A stretch of 45,560 nt of DNA, taken from the NCBI RefSeq assembly GCF_000311845.1, contig NZ_HE978575.1:17846-63405 (forward strand), given 5' to 3'. The DNA comes from Enorma massiliensis phI. Its GTDB lineage: Bacteria > Actinomycetota > Coriobacteriia > Coriobacteriales > Coriobacteriaceae. The position numbers and the translations under genes were made by a program. Below, piece after piece: positions 1 to 8,440 of this stretch (positions within the stretch are counted from its first letter, which is position 1; every line of letters begins with the position of its first letter). The notes under the pieces were generated by a model, which saw only the letters and a list, made by a program, of their open reading frames with translations, had not been told where the DNA came from and did not search any database.

Positions 1-479
1 TCATCGGTGCGTTCATCATCGCGGCTATGCTGCGCGGCACCATCTACGATGGCTTCGCCGCTGGATGGCGGCTCGACCGCTTGGCCCAGATGGTCGTTTG
101 CGACCCGGGTGGCTTCATGAGGCTGGTGGGGGTTTCCGCCATTGGGTGCGCAGCGGGGCTCATGTATTCGTGGGCTTCTGCGGCGGTTATGGGTGCCATC
201 GCATCGGTGGGTATCTCGTATTTCGAGTTCTATGATGGCGCACTTTACTTCGTCTTTAATTCTGAGCATCTTCTGCGCCACCTGTTCACGCTCGGCCCGA
301 CGAATGCCTTGGGCGGGTTCCTGCTGTCTACGGCTTTCTCGTTCATCGGCTCGGCGCTTTCGGTCGCGATGCAACTTGTGGCGACGCATGCAGCGGGAAT
401 GTGGTTTCGCCGCTTCGACGTGGGGCGCTGGGGGCTCTCGACCGACCTCTTGCCCGACGGGGTTCCGCACGAGGGCTAG
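1..479 (+). CDS. Membrane protein, 5' end outside the window (partial)
   Basis: The reading frame is open from base 3 to a TAG at 477-479, so only the C-terminal part (about 158 residues) is visible and the true start lies upstream. The visible protein has about three hydrophobic segments (roughly the stretches encoded at 111-225, 255-300 and 315-400) and ends in a short charged tail, so it is very likely an integral membrane protein. I do not recognise the family. It lies about 540 bp before rpsF on the same strand, with a clear rpsF promoter between them, so it is probably not in the ribosomal protein operon. Confidence 0.6.
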   Translation, partial: IGAFIIAAMLRGTIYDGFAAGWRLDRLAQMVVCDPGGFMRLVGVSAIGCAAGLMYSWASAAVMGAIASVGISYFEFYDGALYFVFNSEHLLRHLFTLGPTNALGGFLLSTAFSFIGSALSVAMQLVATHAAGMWFRRFDVGRWGLSTDLLPDGVPHEG

Positions 480-921
480 CCACTTCAGATTGAGGCTCGG
501 GTTCAATCGAGGTCCGGTCCCCATCGAGGTCCGTGCCCGCAGCAAGGGCAAAGCTCAAATCGAGACCGCACGCCGTTCGTCATCCATGCGGGTCGCACAT
601 TACTTTTGGGAAAACAATGGACTTTGCCGTGCCGCGCGAGCGCTCGCTGCGGCGTGTGGTGCATGGATTAAGTGTGTCTAGCTGGGAAAACGGTGCGCCT
701 GTGAGTCGGGCCTCAGTGCATGTTCTGCATATTGAACGAATGCGGCCAGCGTTTGTTCAGATGCGCGTGAGAACCTTGGCTTGCATGGATGGGCGGGCAC
801 CGTTCGCCCCGCCAGCTCGGCCCCTGTGCCGCGCGGCCTCCGGCGACCTTCGCCGTCGCTTCCGGCGGCTGTGCAGCGGGCGCGGGGTGTATGTGGAGCT
901 CATGAGGGTGTAGCACGGACT
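480..921. other. Intergenic region with no supported gene
   Basis: About 440 bp between the membrane protein and the rpsF promoter. Several frames are open because of GC-rich composition, but none has a good ribosome-binding site or recognisable protein. Three short near-repeats of the form ATCGAGGTCCG occur at about 500-565. I see no tRNA or classic terminator. Confidence 0.4.
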
Positions 922-923
922 TC

Positions 924-952
924 TTGAGATTTCGGCAGGAAGCGGCTATAGT
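924..952 (+). promoter_or_regulatory. rpsF operon promoter
   Basis: A -35 TTGAGA at 924-929 and a -10 TATAGT at 947-952 are separated by exactly 17 bp. The expected start of transcription is about 959, about 60 bases before rpsF, leaving a leader that contains the hairpin at 969-997. Confidence 0.75.
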
Positions 953-968
953 AGCTGAGTCCTTTCCT

Positions 969-997
969 GCTCCGGGCGCACCTTCACGACCCGGAGC
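969..997 (+). ncRNA. Leader hairpin of rpsF mRNA, candidate S6:S18 autoregulatory element
   Basis: GCTCCGGG (969-976) pairs perfectly with CCCGGAGC (990-997) around a 13-base loop, in the leader directly before the rpsF ribosome-binding site. Many bacteria carry an S6:S18-binding leader motif at this place in the rpsF operon. The location fits, but I cannot confirm that the loop matches the family consensus, so the regulatory assignment is an inference. Confidence 0.45.
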
Positions 998-1021
998 CTT
1001 ATGTCCAGAGGAGGTGACCAC

Positions 1022-1315
1022 ATGAAGGCTTATGAACTGCTGTTCTTCGTCAACCCGTCTCTTGATGTCGAGACTCGCGCTGCTGTTATGAAGCGTATCG
1101 ACGTGACGATTGCTGCCGGTAACGGCAAGGTTGACAACGTTGACGAGTGGGGCAAGCGCAAGCTCGCCTACGAGATCAACGATCTCACCGAAGGTGACTA
1201 CACCCTCATCAACTTCCATGCAGATCCCGCGTCGATCGCCGAGCTCGATCGCGTTCTCCGCATTACCGATGCGGTGGAGCGCCACATGATCGTGCGCCGT
1301 GACGACCAGGAGTAA
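1022..1315 (+). CDS. rpsF: 30S ribosomal protein S6
   Basis: A 97-residue protein starting MKAYELLFFVNPSLD, the usual S6 length. It binds S18 and the central domain of 16S rRNA in the small subunit. Family-typical features include the KRIDVTIAAGNGKVDNVDEW segment and GKRKLAYEIND. I chose ATG 1022 because GAGGAGGTGA (1009-1018) gives a strong ribosome-binding site at the right distance; an in-frame ATG at 1001 would add seven residues and has no such site. It is the first gene of rpsF-ssb-rpsR, a conserved order in bacteria, and is probably controlled by the leader hairpin just upstream. Confidence 0.97.
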   Translation: MKAYELLFFVNPSLDVETRAAVMKRIDVTIAAGNGKVDNVDEWGKRKLAYEINDLTEGDYTLINFHADPASIAELDRVLRITDAVERHMIVRRDDQE

Positions 1316-1399
1316 ATCGCCTATGGAAGGGGCGCGATGCGCCCAGCGGGTGCGTGCCGGCTCGGCGCGCTGCCCGTACGTGAGAGGTAGTGAGCACGC

Positions 1400-1867
1400 A
1401 TGAGCATTAACCGAGTTAACATTTCCGGCAACCTCACCCGCGATCCGGAGCTTCGCATGACGAGCGGCGGCACCCAGGTGCTCTCGTTCGGTGTCGCGGT
1501 GAACGATCGCAGGCGCAATCCCCAGTCCGGCGAGTGGGAAGACTATCCCAACTTCGTGGACTGCACCATGTTCGGTGCGCGCGCGGAGGCGGTGAGCCGC
1601 TACCTCAGCAAAGGCTCCAAGGTCGCGATTGAGGGGAAGTTGCGTTACAGCTCTTGGGAGCGTGACGGCCAGCGCCGCAGCAAGCTCGAGGTCATCGTCG
1701 ATGAAATCGAGTTCATGAGCAGGGGCTCCCAGCAGGGTGACGGAGGGTATTCCAACGCACCCCAGGCCCCGCGCGGAGGCTATGCCCAGCAGCCCCAGGC
1801 GCGCCCGCAGGCGCCTGTCCAGGCTCCGCCGACGGCGGATATCTACGACGAGGATATTCCGTTCTAG
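1400..1867 (+). CDS. ssb: Single-stranded DNA-binding protein
   Basis: A 155-residue SSB. The N-terminal OB-fold (about residues 1-105) begins MSINRVNISGNLTRDPELR and includes the typical FVDCTMFGARAEAVSRYLSKG segment. A Gly/Pro/Gln-rich disordered linker follows (about 110-145), and the protein ends in the acidic tip DEDIPF, the conserved docking site for replication and repair partners. It coats single-stranded DNA during replication, recombination and repair. It sits between the two genes for the S6 and S18 partners, the usual arrangement, 84 bp after rpsF. Confidence 0.97.
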   Translation: MSINRVNISGNLTRDPELRMTSGGTQVLSFGVAVNDRRRNPQSGEWEDYPNFVDCTMFGARAEAVSRYLSKGSKVAIEGKLRYSSWERDGQRRSKLEVIVDEIEFMSRGSQQGDGGYSNAPQAPRGGYAQQPQARPQAPVQAPPTADIYDEDIPF

Positions 1868-1938
1868 AGGCGTAGACGCCTGGTTTGCACGAGTGCGCTC
1901 CGGCTATGCCGGACGCGCCAAACGAAAGGTATTTTGAC

Positions 1939-2205
1939 ATGGCTAATGATTATTCAACACGTCAGCCGCGTCGTAAGTACTGCCAGTTCTGCAAGGAGCA
2001 CACTGAGTACATCGACTACAAGGATACTCAGCTCCTTCGCAAGTACATGACCGACCGCGGCAAGATCAAGCCGCGCCGCGTCACTGGCGCTTGCACGCAG
2101 CACCAGCATGACATCGCGAACGCGATCAAGCGCGCCCGCGAGATGGCTCTTCTGCCGTACGCTGTCCCCGTGGTTTCCTCCCGCGGTGGCCGCAACCGCG
2201 ACTAG
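1939..2205 (+). CDS. rpsR: 30S ribosomal protein S18
   Basis: An 88-residue S18 with the signature region [25 protein letters not shown]. It forms a complex with S6 on the central domain of 16S rRNA. It carries CQFC near the N-terminus (about residues 15-18) plus CTQHQH later, which resembles the cysteine-containing, zinc-binding form of S18; many bacteria also have a cysteine-free paralogue, not seen here. ATG 1939 is preceded by GAAAGGT at 1924-1930. A longer in-frame start at 1885 exists but lacks a ribosome-binding site and would add residues foreign to the family. Confidence 0.96.
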   Translation: MANDYSTRQPRRKYCQFCKEHTEYIDYKDTQLLRKYMTDRGKIKPRRVTGACTQHQHDIANAIKRAREMALLPYAVPVVSSRGGRNRD

Positions 2206-2223
2206 CAGGCCGTTTGCTCGTTC

Positions 2224-3252
2224 ATGATGATGTTCGACGGGCAGCATAGCGCAGCCGGATCAGATGGGACCGAGATCGTTCCCGCCCGGCAGCGCGCTTC
2301 GCGACCAAGCGGAGGATGGCTGTGGTTCGTAGGGATCGGGCTGTCCGTGGCCGTGATGGCGCGGTACCCCATGCTCGGGGTAGCGTGCCTTGCGATGGGT
2401 CTCAGGACCCAGTCTGAGCGCTTCGGTGCGAAGGGCTTGGTTGCGGGCTTGGGCATCTCGGGTGCCGTCCTCGTTGCGTGGATGGTGCTCGATGGTGTTT
2501 CCAACGTGCTGTTCGCAGTTCCGCTCGTTGGTATCGCGGCAGCCATCTCCGCGCTCATGTGGAAGAGGCGTGCGGGCGTTACCGAGGTATCGCTTGTGGT
2601 CACCGCGGCTATCGCGTTGTGCATGGCAGTCGATGGCTTCACCGCCTTCAACGCTGGCACGAACCTTGCCGAGGTGACGTCGGCGATGCTTATGGAGGTT
2701 GCCCGCGCTTCGGTTGGTCGCGGCGTCGAGGCTGAGCTTGCGCTCGTCTCGATTGAGCCCCTGATTTCGGTCATCTGGCCGATGGTGTACGTGCTCTCTG
2801 CCGCTCTCGATGCGCTCGTCGCCGGATTCGGGTCGTTCCTTGGCTCGGTCCAGCGTCCGGCCTCGTGGGGCGAGATGCCTGCGCCGGGGCAGCGCCTTCG
2901 GGTCCCGCAGATCAGTCTCTTCGACGCGCCGCTCTGGGCGGTTGGGGTGCTGGCCCTCTCTGTCCTAGGGATGGGCGCCTCATTTGCCGCTGTGCCCGAG
3001 TCGCAGGTACTCCGGACCGTCTCCGTCACGCTCTTTTTGGCGGTAAGGATCATCTTCTTGATCCAAGGTCTTGGCGTGATCTTGGGATTGCTCGGCCGCT
3101 GGCGCATAGGGTGCTTCGGGCGGTTCGCCGTCATCATGGTTGCAACTTGGCTTGAGGTGATGTTCGTTGTGAGCATCATCGGCCTCATCGATGTGTGGGC
3201 CAACTTCCGCAAGCTTCCGCGGGATGGTTCGCACAACGAGGCACACACGTAA
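2224..3252 (+). CDS. DUF2232 (YybS-like) multi-spanning membrane protein
   Basis: A 342-residue protein with about eight hydrophobic segments: around residues 30-60, 70-105, 110-140, 170-200, 235-260, 265-300 and 305-330. Placement between rpsR and rplI is where a YybS/DUF2232 membrane protein sits in many Gram-positive genomes, and the size and topology agree. The function of this family is not established to my knowledge. Three ATG codons lie in a row (2224, 2227, 2230) and none has a strong ribosome-binding site; the first is only 18 bases after the rpsR stop, so translation may be coupled. The family call rests on context and topology rather than a firm motif. Confidence 0.7.
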   Translation: MMMFDGQHSAAGSDGTEIVPARQRASRPSGGWLWFVGIGLSVAVMARYPMLGVACLAMGLRTQSERFGAKGLVAGLGISGAVLVAWMVLDGVSNVLFAVPLVGIAAAISALMWKRRAGVTEVSLVVTAAIALCMAVDGFTAFNAGTNLAEVTSAMLMEVARASVGRGVEAELALVSIEPLISVIWPMVYVLSAALDALVAGFGSFLGSVQRPASWGEMPAPGQRLRVPQISLFDAPLWAVGVLALSVLGMGASFAAVPESQVLRTVSVTLFLAVRIIFLIQGLGVILGLLGRWRIGCFGRFAVIMVATWLEVMFVVSIIGLIDVWANFRKLPRDGSHNEAHT

Positions 3253-3292
3253 GAAATGCGTCGCGCGTGCGACGCGCAGGATAGGAGATCTC

Positions 3293-3832
3293 ATGAAAGT
3301 CATTCTTCTTGGTGAGATCAAGGGCAAGGGTGGCGAGGGCGACATCGTAGACGTCGCTCAGGGCTACGCCGAGAACTACCTTTTCCCGAAGAAGCTCGCC
3401 GTTGCGGCGACGAAGGGCGAGCTGAAGCAGCTCGAGCAGCGCCGCAACAACATCGCCAAGCGCGAGGAGAAGCGTCTTGCTGACGCCAACGCGCTCAAGG
3501 CGAACCTCGACGGCAAGCAGGTTACTGTTGACGTCAAGGTCGGCGACGAGGGCATCCTCTTCGGTTCGGTTACCGCCGCCATGGTTGCCGACGCCGTCAA
3601 GGACCAGCTCGGCGTCGAGATTGACCGCAAGCGCGTTGAGCTCGGCAAGCCCATCAAGGTTGCCGGCGCCCACACTGTGGCCATCTCGCTCTACCGCGAG
3701 ATTCGTGCCGAGGTCGTCGTGCTCGTTGGCGTGACCGCCGAGGAGCTCGCCGCGGAGTCCGAGACTGCCGAGACCGAGGCTGAGGCCGAGGCCGAGGTGG
3801 TTGAGGAGGCTACCGAGGAAGCTGCTGAGTAG
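3293..3832 (+). CDS. rplI: 50S ribosomal protein L9
   Basis: A 179-residue L9 starting MKVILLGEIKGKGGEGDIVDV, with the family GYAENYLFPKKLA motif, a long central helix and the C-terminal RNA-binding domain (GILFGSVTAAMVADAVKDQ). After the normal end near residue 149 there is an acidic tail of about 30 residues rich in Glu and Ala, longer than the roughly 150-residue norm. L9 stabilises the large-subunit L1 stalk region and helps keep the reading frame. ATG 3293 follows AGGAG (3283-3287). An earlier in-frame ATG at 3191 overlaps the preceding gene and is not needed. Confidence 0.96.
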   Translation: MKVILLGEIKGKGGEGDIVDVAQGYAENYLFPKKLAVAATKGELKQLEQRRNNIAKREEKRLADANALKANLDGKQVTVDVKVGDEGILFGSVTAAMVADAVKDQLGVEIDRKRVELGKPIKVAGAHTVAISLYREIRAEVVVLVGVTAEELAAESETAETEAEAEAEVVEEATEEAAE

Positions 3833-3860
3833 CAGACGCTACAGCAACAGCGCTCACCAC

Positions 3861-3895
3861 GCCCGCTGCCGGGGAATCTCGGCGGCGGGCGTTTT
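3861..3895 (+). terminator. Rho-independent terminator after rplI
   Basis: GCCCGCTGCC (3861-3870) pairs with GGCGGCGGGC (3881-3890), with one G-T wobble and a 10-base loop, followed by GTTTTG. It lies 28 bp after the rplI stop and probably ends the rpsF-rplI transcript. Confidence 0.75.
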
Positions 3896-4039
3896 GCGTT
3901 ATGCCACGAGGCGGTGAGCCGGGCGAATCGGAGGCGCGCATCTTGGCGGCTGCGGATTCACCGGTTCGAGCGCCCGCAAAGCCGCCGTTCGCGCGGAGCT
4001 CGGATGGTCCGGGCGGGTCCTAAAACTCACGTGCGCAAA

Positions 4040-4424
4040 CATTCAACATTCAAGAAAAGGTTGATAGTTTCTCTTGACAAATCGAGAGAGTAAGAAATCA
4101 ACAGGTCAACGGTTGAAAACTCAATATGAGCCAGATTCGATAGCAAGTTTTTCACAACCCTTTATCAAGAGCAGACGGTACCGCGTACGGTGGTTATCCT
4201 GCGCAATGTATAAAACAACACCAGTTACCTGTATGTTCACTAAATGTACAAATATCTGTGTGTAATAAAACCGCAAAAAGACAGTAAGAAGTGAATAACA
4301 GCAGGTAAAGAGTATAGCTGTTGAAAACTCGGTATGATGGGCCTGTCGAATTGTGGAAAACGTTGAAAACTGGTATTCCCGCTGAAAGCCGGGGCGGGGT
4401 TATCCACATCTGGATGTGGAAAGA
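4040..4424. other. AT-rich region with DnaA boxes, origin-like or DnaA-controlled dnaB promoter
   Basis: Composition drops sharply to AT-rich inside GC-rich surroundings. It holds one perfect DnaA box, TTATCCACA (4400-4408), and near-matches at 4148-4156 (TTTTTCACA), 4352-4360 (reverse strand TTTTCCACA) and 4415-4423 (reverse strand CTTTCCACA). Short frames are open in it, but none looks like a protein. Clusters of such boxes with AT-rich DNA are typical of chromosomal origins, although dnaA itself is not in the window; regulation of the adjacent helicase gene by DnaA is the alternative. Confidence 0.5.
4112..4376 (+). repeat. Three direct copies of GTTGAAAACT followed by TAT
   Basis: GTTGAAAACT begins at 4112, 4320 and 4362, and each copy is followed by TAT two or three bases later. 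The last two are 42 bp apart, close to four helical turns. They interleave with the DnaA-like boxes. Similar GTTGAAAAC and GTGGAAAAC words are familiar from bacterial origin regions; no binding protein can be named from sequence alone. Confidence 0.6.
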
Positions 4425-4543
4425 AAAAGGTGCAGAGAGCAGGGGAACGAGCCCTCTGCTCGGCAGCGGAATACTCTACCATGGGTGCTCGTACGTTATC
4501 TGCTGGGCGGCGTTTTGCACGCCGCCTCGTGTTCGAGAAAGGC

Positions 4544-5935
4544 ATGAGCGTGTCGCCGAATGATTACGCCCCCCTTGCCGTAGACCGTGGGGCCCATCAA
4601 GGCCTTCCCAATAACACCGAGGCCGAGGCCAACGTGCTCTCCGCCATGCTGCTTTCGCCAGACGTGGTGGACGATGCCATCTCCGAGCTCCGGATCGACG
4701 ACTTCTATCGCCCTGCGCACCGCGAGCTCTTCGTTGCGATGGTTTCCATGAACGAGCGGGCCATTCCCATCGATTCCATTTCGGTGGTGGACTTCCTCGC
4801 TTCTGAAGATAAGCTGTCTGCGGTGGGCGGCGAGGCGTACATTCTCGAGCTCGTGGGCAACACCATCTCGCTTGCCAACTGGCAGCACCATGCCGAGATC
4901 GTGCGTCGCGACTCGCTCCTCCGAGAGCTCATCAAAGCCGCCGGACAGATCAGCGAGCTTGCCTACGATGCGCCGCTCGATGCGAAAGAGGCTGTCGACC
5001 AAGCCGAGAGCCTCGTGCTCAAGATTACGGATCGCGAGGTATCGAGCGCGTATCGTTCTCTTACGGACTTCATGATCGAGGCCTACAACGAGGCGGCCGA
5101 GATTGCGGCGGCCGGCGGGCAGGCACACGGCGTTGCCACCGGTTTTCCGAGCCTCGATCGCTTGCTGCTCGGCATGCGCGAGGGCCAGCTCATCATCTTG
5201 GGCGCCCGTCCCGCCGTTGGTAAGACGTCCTTCGCCCTCAACCTTGCGCTCAATGCGGCTGCCGACGGCTGCACCGTGGGCTTCTTCTCCCTCGAGATGA
5301 GCGGAAAGGAAATCGCACAGCGCCTTATCTGCGCGCACGCAGCGCTCTCCATCTCAGATTTTCGCACGGGCCGCATCTCGCCCGAGCAATGGGCGAACAT
5401 CAACGAGGCCACGCAGGAGCTTTCGAAGCTCGATATCCTTATCGACGATACGCCGGGCACCACCATCACCGAGATTCGCGCCAAGGCGCGCCGCATGCTC
5501 CACAACAAGGAGCGGGCTGTCATCATCCTCGACTATCTGCAGCTGGTGAGCCCACCGGCGGGCCGTCGTGCCGAGAACCGCGCGGTCGAGGTCTCGGAGA
5601 TGAGCCGTGCCCTCAAGATTATGGCGAAGGACCTCGGAGTGCCCGTCATCTCGCTCTCGCAGCTCTCCCGTGCGGTCGAGAGCCGTACCGGGAAGCGCCC
5701 CCAGCTTTCTGACCTGCGCGAATCGGGCTCAATCGAGCAGGACGCCGACATCGTCATGTTCCTCGACCGCTCGGCCGACGAGCAGGAGGCGTCGCGCGAC
5801 GACCGCCCGGACGAGGGCGTGACGCGCGTCATCGTGGCGAAGAACCGTTCCGGCCCTATCGGCGATGTGGACCTGGCGTTCGTGCCCGCATCCACGAAGT
5901 TCTATGAGCTTGATGGGATACATGGCGAGGGCTAG
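4544..5935 (+). CDS. dnaB: Replicative DNA helicase DnaB
   Basis: A 463-residue DnaB helicase, the usual length. The N-terminal domain starts with GLPNNTEAEANVLSAMLL; the RecA-like ATPase domain has Walker A GARPAVGKT at about residues 220-228, then GFFSLEMSG, Walker B IILDYLQLV and the arginine-finger region SDLRESGSIEQDADIV. It unwinds DNA ahead of the replisome as a hexamer. Upstream in-frame ATG codons exist (4430, 4481), but ATG 4544 follows GAGAAAGG and gives a family-sized protein. It follows the DnaA-box region and precedes purA, a gene order also seen in Firmicutes. Confidence 0.95.
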   Translation: MSVSPNDYAPLAVDRGAHQGLPNNTEAEANVLSAMLLSPDVVDDAISELRIDDFYRPAHRELFVAMVSMNERAIPIDSISVVDFLASEDKLSAVGGEAYILELVGNTISLANWQHHAEIVRRDSLLRELIKAAGQISELAYDAPLDAKEAVDQAESLVLKITDREVSSAYRSLTDFMIEAYNEAAEIAAAGGQAHGVATGFPSLDRLLLGMREGQLIILGARPAVGKTSFALNLALNAAADGCTVGFFSLEMSGKEIAQRLICAHAALSISDFRTGRISPEQWANINEATQELSKLDILIDDTPGTTITEIRAKARRMLHNKERAVIILDYLQLVSPPAGRRAENRAVEVSEMSRALKIMAKDLGVPVISLSQLSRAVESRTGKRPQLSDLRESGSIEQDADIVMFLDRSADEQEASRDDRPDEGVTRVIVAKNRSGPIGDVDLAFVPASTKFYELDGIHGEG

Positions 5936-5957
5936 CCTGAACGCCTGTTCCGGTGGA

Positions 5958-5980
5958 TATAATAGTGCCTGTTGTATAGT
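5958..5980 (+). promoter_or_regulatory. Candidate purA promoter -10 elements
   Basis: A perfect TATAAT at 5958-5963 and a second TATAGT at 5975-5980 lie about 100 bases before purA. The bases 17 upstream of each are poor -35 matches, so which one is used is uncertain. Confidence 0.45.
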
Positions 5981-6081
5981 GCGCCAGGCTCCTGCGTTGG
6001 CCTATGGGCTGGCGAGCGGGCTGGGTGCGAGGGCGCTCGACGCGGTACGGGTTGAGTAGCCTAATCGGTGAGGAGTAATTC

Positions 6082-7368
6082 ATGAGCTCGACAGTGCTGG
6101 TTGGAACCCAGTGGGGCGATGAGGGCAAGGGCAAGATCTGCGACCTGATCGCTCGGGACTTCGACTGCGTCGTGCGGTATCAGGGCGGCAACAACGCGGG
6201 TCACACCATCGTGGTGGGTGATCGCAAGTACGGCCTGCACCAGGTTCCCTCGGGCATCATGTATCCGGAGTGCATCTCGGTGATCGGTAATGGCTGCGTG
6301 GTCAACCCCAAGGTGCTGCTCGAAGAGATCGATATGTTCGAGGCCGATGGCATCTCCACGGCCAACCTCAAGGTCTCGGGCAACGCGCACGTCATCATGC
6401 CCTACCACATGGACCTCGACGGCGCCTACGAGGAGCTCCTCGGGTCTCATAACATCGGCACCACGAAGCGCGGCATTGGCCCGTGCTATCAGGACAAGAT
6501 GGCGCGCATTGGCCTGCGCATGCAGGACATGCTCGACGAGGCTACCTTCCGCGACAAGCTCGCACGCGTCCTTGACCGCGTGAACCCGCAGCTGGAGAAG
6601 ATCTTCGGCCTGCCCACCTACACGGTAGACCAGATCTGCGATGAGTATCTTCCCATGGCCGAGCGCCTGCGCCCGTATATCTGCGAGAGCTCCCGCCTGC
6701 TCAACGATCTTATCGAGGAGGGCAAGTCGGTGCTCTTCGAGGGCGCTCAGGCGACGCTGCTCGATATCGACCACGGCACTTATCCGTACGTTACATCGTC
6801 TAACTGCACCGCTGGTGGCGCCGTGACCGGTTCTGGCGTGGGCCCCGGCAACATCGAGCGCGTGCTCGGCATCATGAAGGCCTACATCACCCGCGTGGGT
6901 TCTGGCCCCATGCCCACCGAGCTGGCATACGAAACCGATGCCGGCCACACCCTCACCGAGGAGGGGTACGAGTACGGCGTGACCACCGGCCGCCGTCGTC
7001 GCTGTGGCTGGTTCGACGGCGTGATCGCCAACTACTCGGCTCGCGTGAACGGGCTCACCCATATCGCGCTCACCAAGCTCGATGTGCTTTCCGCGTTCGA
7101 TACCATCAAAGTCTGCGTTGCCTACGACTGCGATGGCGAGCGCTACACCACGGTGCCGGAGCACGAGGCGGCGTTTGCCAACGCCGTGCCGGTTTATGAG
7201 GAGCTGCCCGGCTGGAAGTGCGACATCACGGCATGCCGCTCCTTTGACGAGCTGCCGCAGGAGGCGCGTGATTACGTTGCGCGCATCGAGGAGCTTGCCC
7301 ATGCCGAGGTTGCGTTCGTGTCGGTTGGCCCCGACCGCGAGCAGACCATCAACCGTTCCTGGAAGTAG
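6082..7368 (+). CDS. purA: Adenylosuccinate synthetase
   Basis: A 428-residue enzyme that joins IMP and aspartate using GTP, the first committed step from IMP to AMP, in the cytoplasm. It shows the GTP-binding loop WGDEGKGK (residues 11-18), with the catalytic Asp13, and NNAGHTI with the conserved His near residue 41. Further family signatures are KRGIGPCYQDK, CTAGGAVTGSGVGPGNIERV and the C-terminal VGPDREQTI. ATG 6082 follows GTGAGGAGTAA. It lies 146 bp after dnaB with its own candidate promoter and 55 bp before degV. Confidence 0.97.
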   Translation: MSSTVLVGTQWGDEGKGKICDLIARDFDCVVRYQGGNNAGHTIVVGDRKYGLHQVPSGIMYPECISVIGNGCVVNPKVLLEEIDMFEADGISTANLKVSGNAHVIMPYHMDLDGAYEELLGSHNIGTTKRGIGPCYQDKMARIGLRMQDMLDEATFRDKLARVLDRVNPQLEKIFGLPTYTVDQICDEYLPMAERLRPYICESSRLLNDLIEEGKSVLFEGAQATLLDIDHGTYPYVTSSNCTAGGAVTGSGVGPGNIERVLGIMKAYITRVGSGPMPTELAYETDAGHTLTEEGYEYGVTTGRRRRCGWFDGVIANYSARVNGLTHIALTKLDVLSAFDTIKVCVAYDCDGERYTTVPEHEAAFANAVPVYEELPGWKCDITACRSFDELPQEARDYVARIEELAHAEVAFVSVGPDREQTINRSWK

Positions 7369-7423
7369 GAGCGCCGCGTCGCGAGCGCTTGAAAACACGA
7401 ATGTGGTCGCCGGGGGAGGGACC

Positions 7424-8341
7424 GTGAACAAGTTCGCCATCGTTTTGGATAGTGCCGCCGACCTGCCTGCTGCATTGGTGGAGAAGTACGAGCTGCGCGT
7501 GGTGCCGCTGCACGTCGCTTTCGGGACGACGGAGTATGCTGACGGGGTTGATATCAAGATCGAGGAGTTCCTCGATAAACTCGAGGCGGCGGAGAACCTG
7601 CCTATCACTTCGCAGCCGGCGCCGGCAGATTTCCTCGACGCGTACAACGCCCTTGCCGACGAGGGCTATACAGAGATTCTCTCCATCCACCTCTCCGCGG
7701 CGCTTTCGGGTACCTACGAGACCGCACGTGCCGCTGCGGCCCATGTTGCGAAGCAGCGGAGCATTCGCATCGAAGCATTCGATTCCTGCTCCGCTACGGT
7801 TGGCCAAGGGGCAATGGTGCTCGAGGCCGCTTGTATCGCCCGTGCCGGCGGCACGCTCGACGAGGCGCTCGAGCGCATTGCAAACGTGCGGCGCACGCAC
7901 CGCATCTATTTCATCCCCGATTCGCTCGCAAACCTGGTGAAGGGCGGGCGCGCCAGCAAATTCCAAGGTATGGCCACCTCGCTTCTGAACCTCAAGATCG
8001 TGGTAACGCTTACCGAGACCGGCGCGATCGAGGTGCTTCACAAGGCCAAGGGCATGAAGAATGCAGTGAGCTACATCGTGGACCTCATGGCCGAGCAGTC
8101 CCGCGAGATGGGCCCGCTTGTGTACTACAAGCTTCATACCAAGGCCTATAAAGCGCTTGAATTCATGGATCGGGCGCTCGATAAGACCGACGCCTCGCTG
8201 CGTTTCCTTACCATGGGGACCATTGGCCCGACCATCGCCACGCACGTGGGGCTTCGCGCCGTGGGACTCTTTGCGTACCCGGAGGAGTTCCATAATCCCG
8301 AGCTCGACGATATCGCCGAGTACCTAACGCCGTCGTTCTAA
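7424..8341 (+). CDS. DegV family fatty-acid-binding protein
   Basis: A 305-residue DegV protein: IVLDSAADLP at the N-terminus, TSQPAPADF around residues 65-75, LSIHLSAALSGTY in the first domain and LVKGGRASKFQG in the second. DegV proteins bind a fatty acid; in several Gram-positives they serve as the FakB subunit that presents exogenous fatty acids to the FakA kinase. No FakA partner is in the window. The start is GTG 7424, supported by GGGGGAGGG at 7412-7420; longer open sequence upstream runs into purA. It ends 100 bp before purD. Confidence 0.92.
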   Translation: MNKFAIVLDSAADLPAALVEKYELRVVPLHVAFGTTEYADGVDIKIEEFLDKLEAAENLPITSQPAPADFLDAYNALADEGYTEILSIHLSAALSGTYETARAAAAHVAKQRSIRIEAFDSCSATVGQGAMVLEAACIARAGGTLDEALERIANVRRTHRIYFIPDSLANLVKGGRASKFQGMATSLLNLKIVVTLTETGAIEVLHKAKGMKNAVSYIVDLMAEQSREMGPLVYYKLHTKAYKALEFMDRALDKTDASLRFLTMGTIGPTIATHVGLRAVGLFAYPEEFHNPELDDIAEYLTPSF

Positions 8342-8357
8342 GGGCGAGGCAGGGTTC

Positions 8358-8389
8358 ATTTTGGGACGGGGTCAAAATGGACCATTTTG
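8358..8389. repeat. Single degenerate copy of the TTTTGGGACGGG intergenic repeat
   Basis: The stretch has TTTTGGGACGGGGTCAAAAT followed by a short ACCATTTTG. It resembles the unit that forms the large palindrome at 33076-33201. It lies between the degV stop and the purD ribosome-binding site and may form a weak hairpin that ends degV transcription. Confidence 0.5.
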
Positions 8390-8440
8390 CTTATTCGCCC
8401 CGCTGACATGCTCCAAGCCTCGCCGTTACAAGGAGGAACT

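Noticed and set aside
4071-4102. TTGACA at 4074-4079 as a promoter -35
   Set aside because: No acceptable -10 follows at 16-18 bp (the bases there read ATCAAC), so I do not call a promoter.
6061-7647. A 528-codon - strand frame opposite purA
   Set aside because: purA is complete and certain on the + strand; the opposite frame has no recognisable features.
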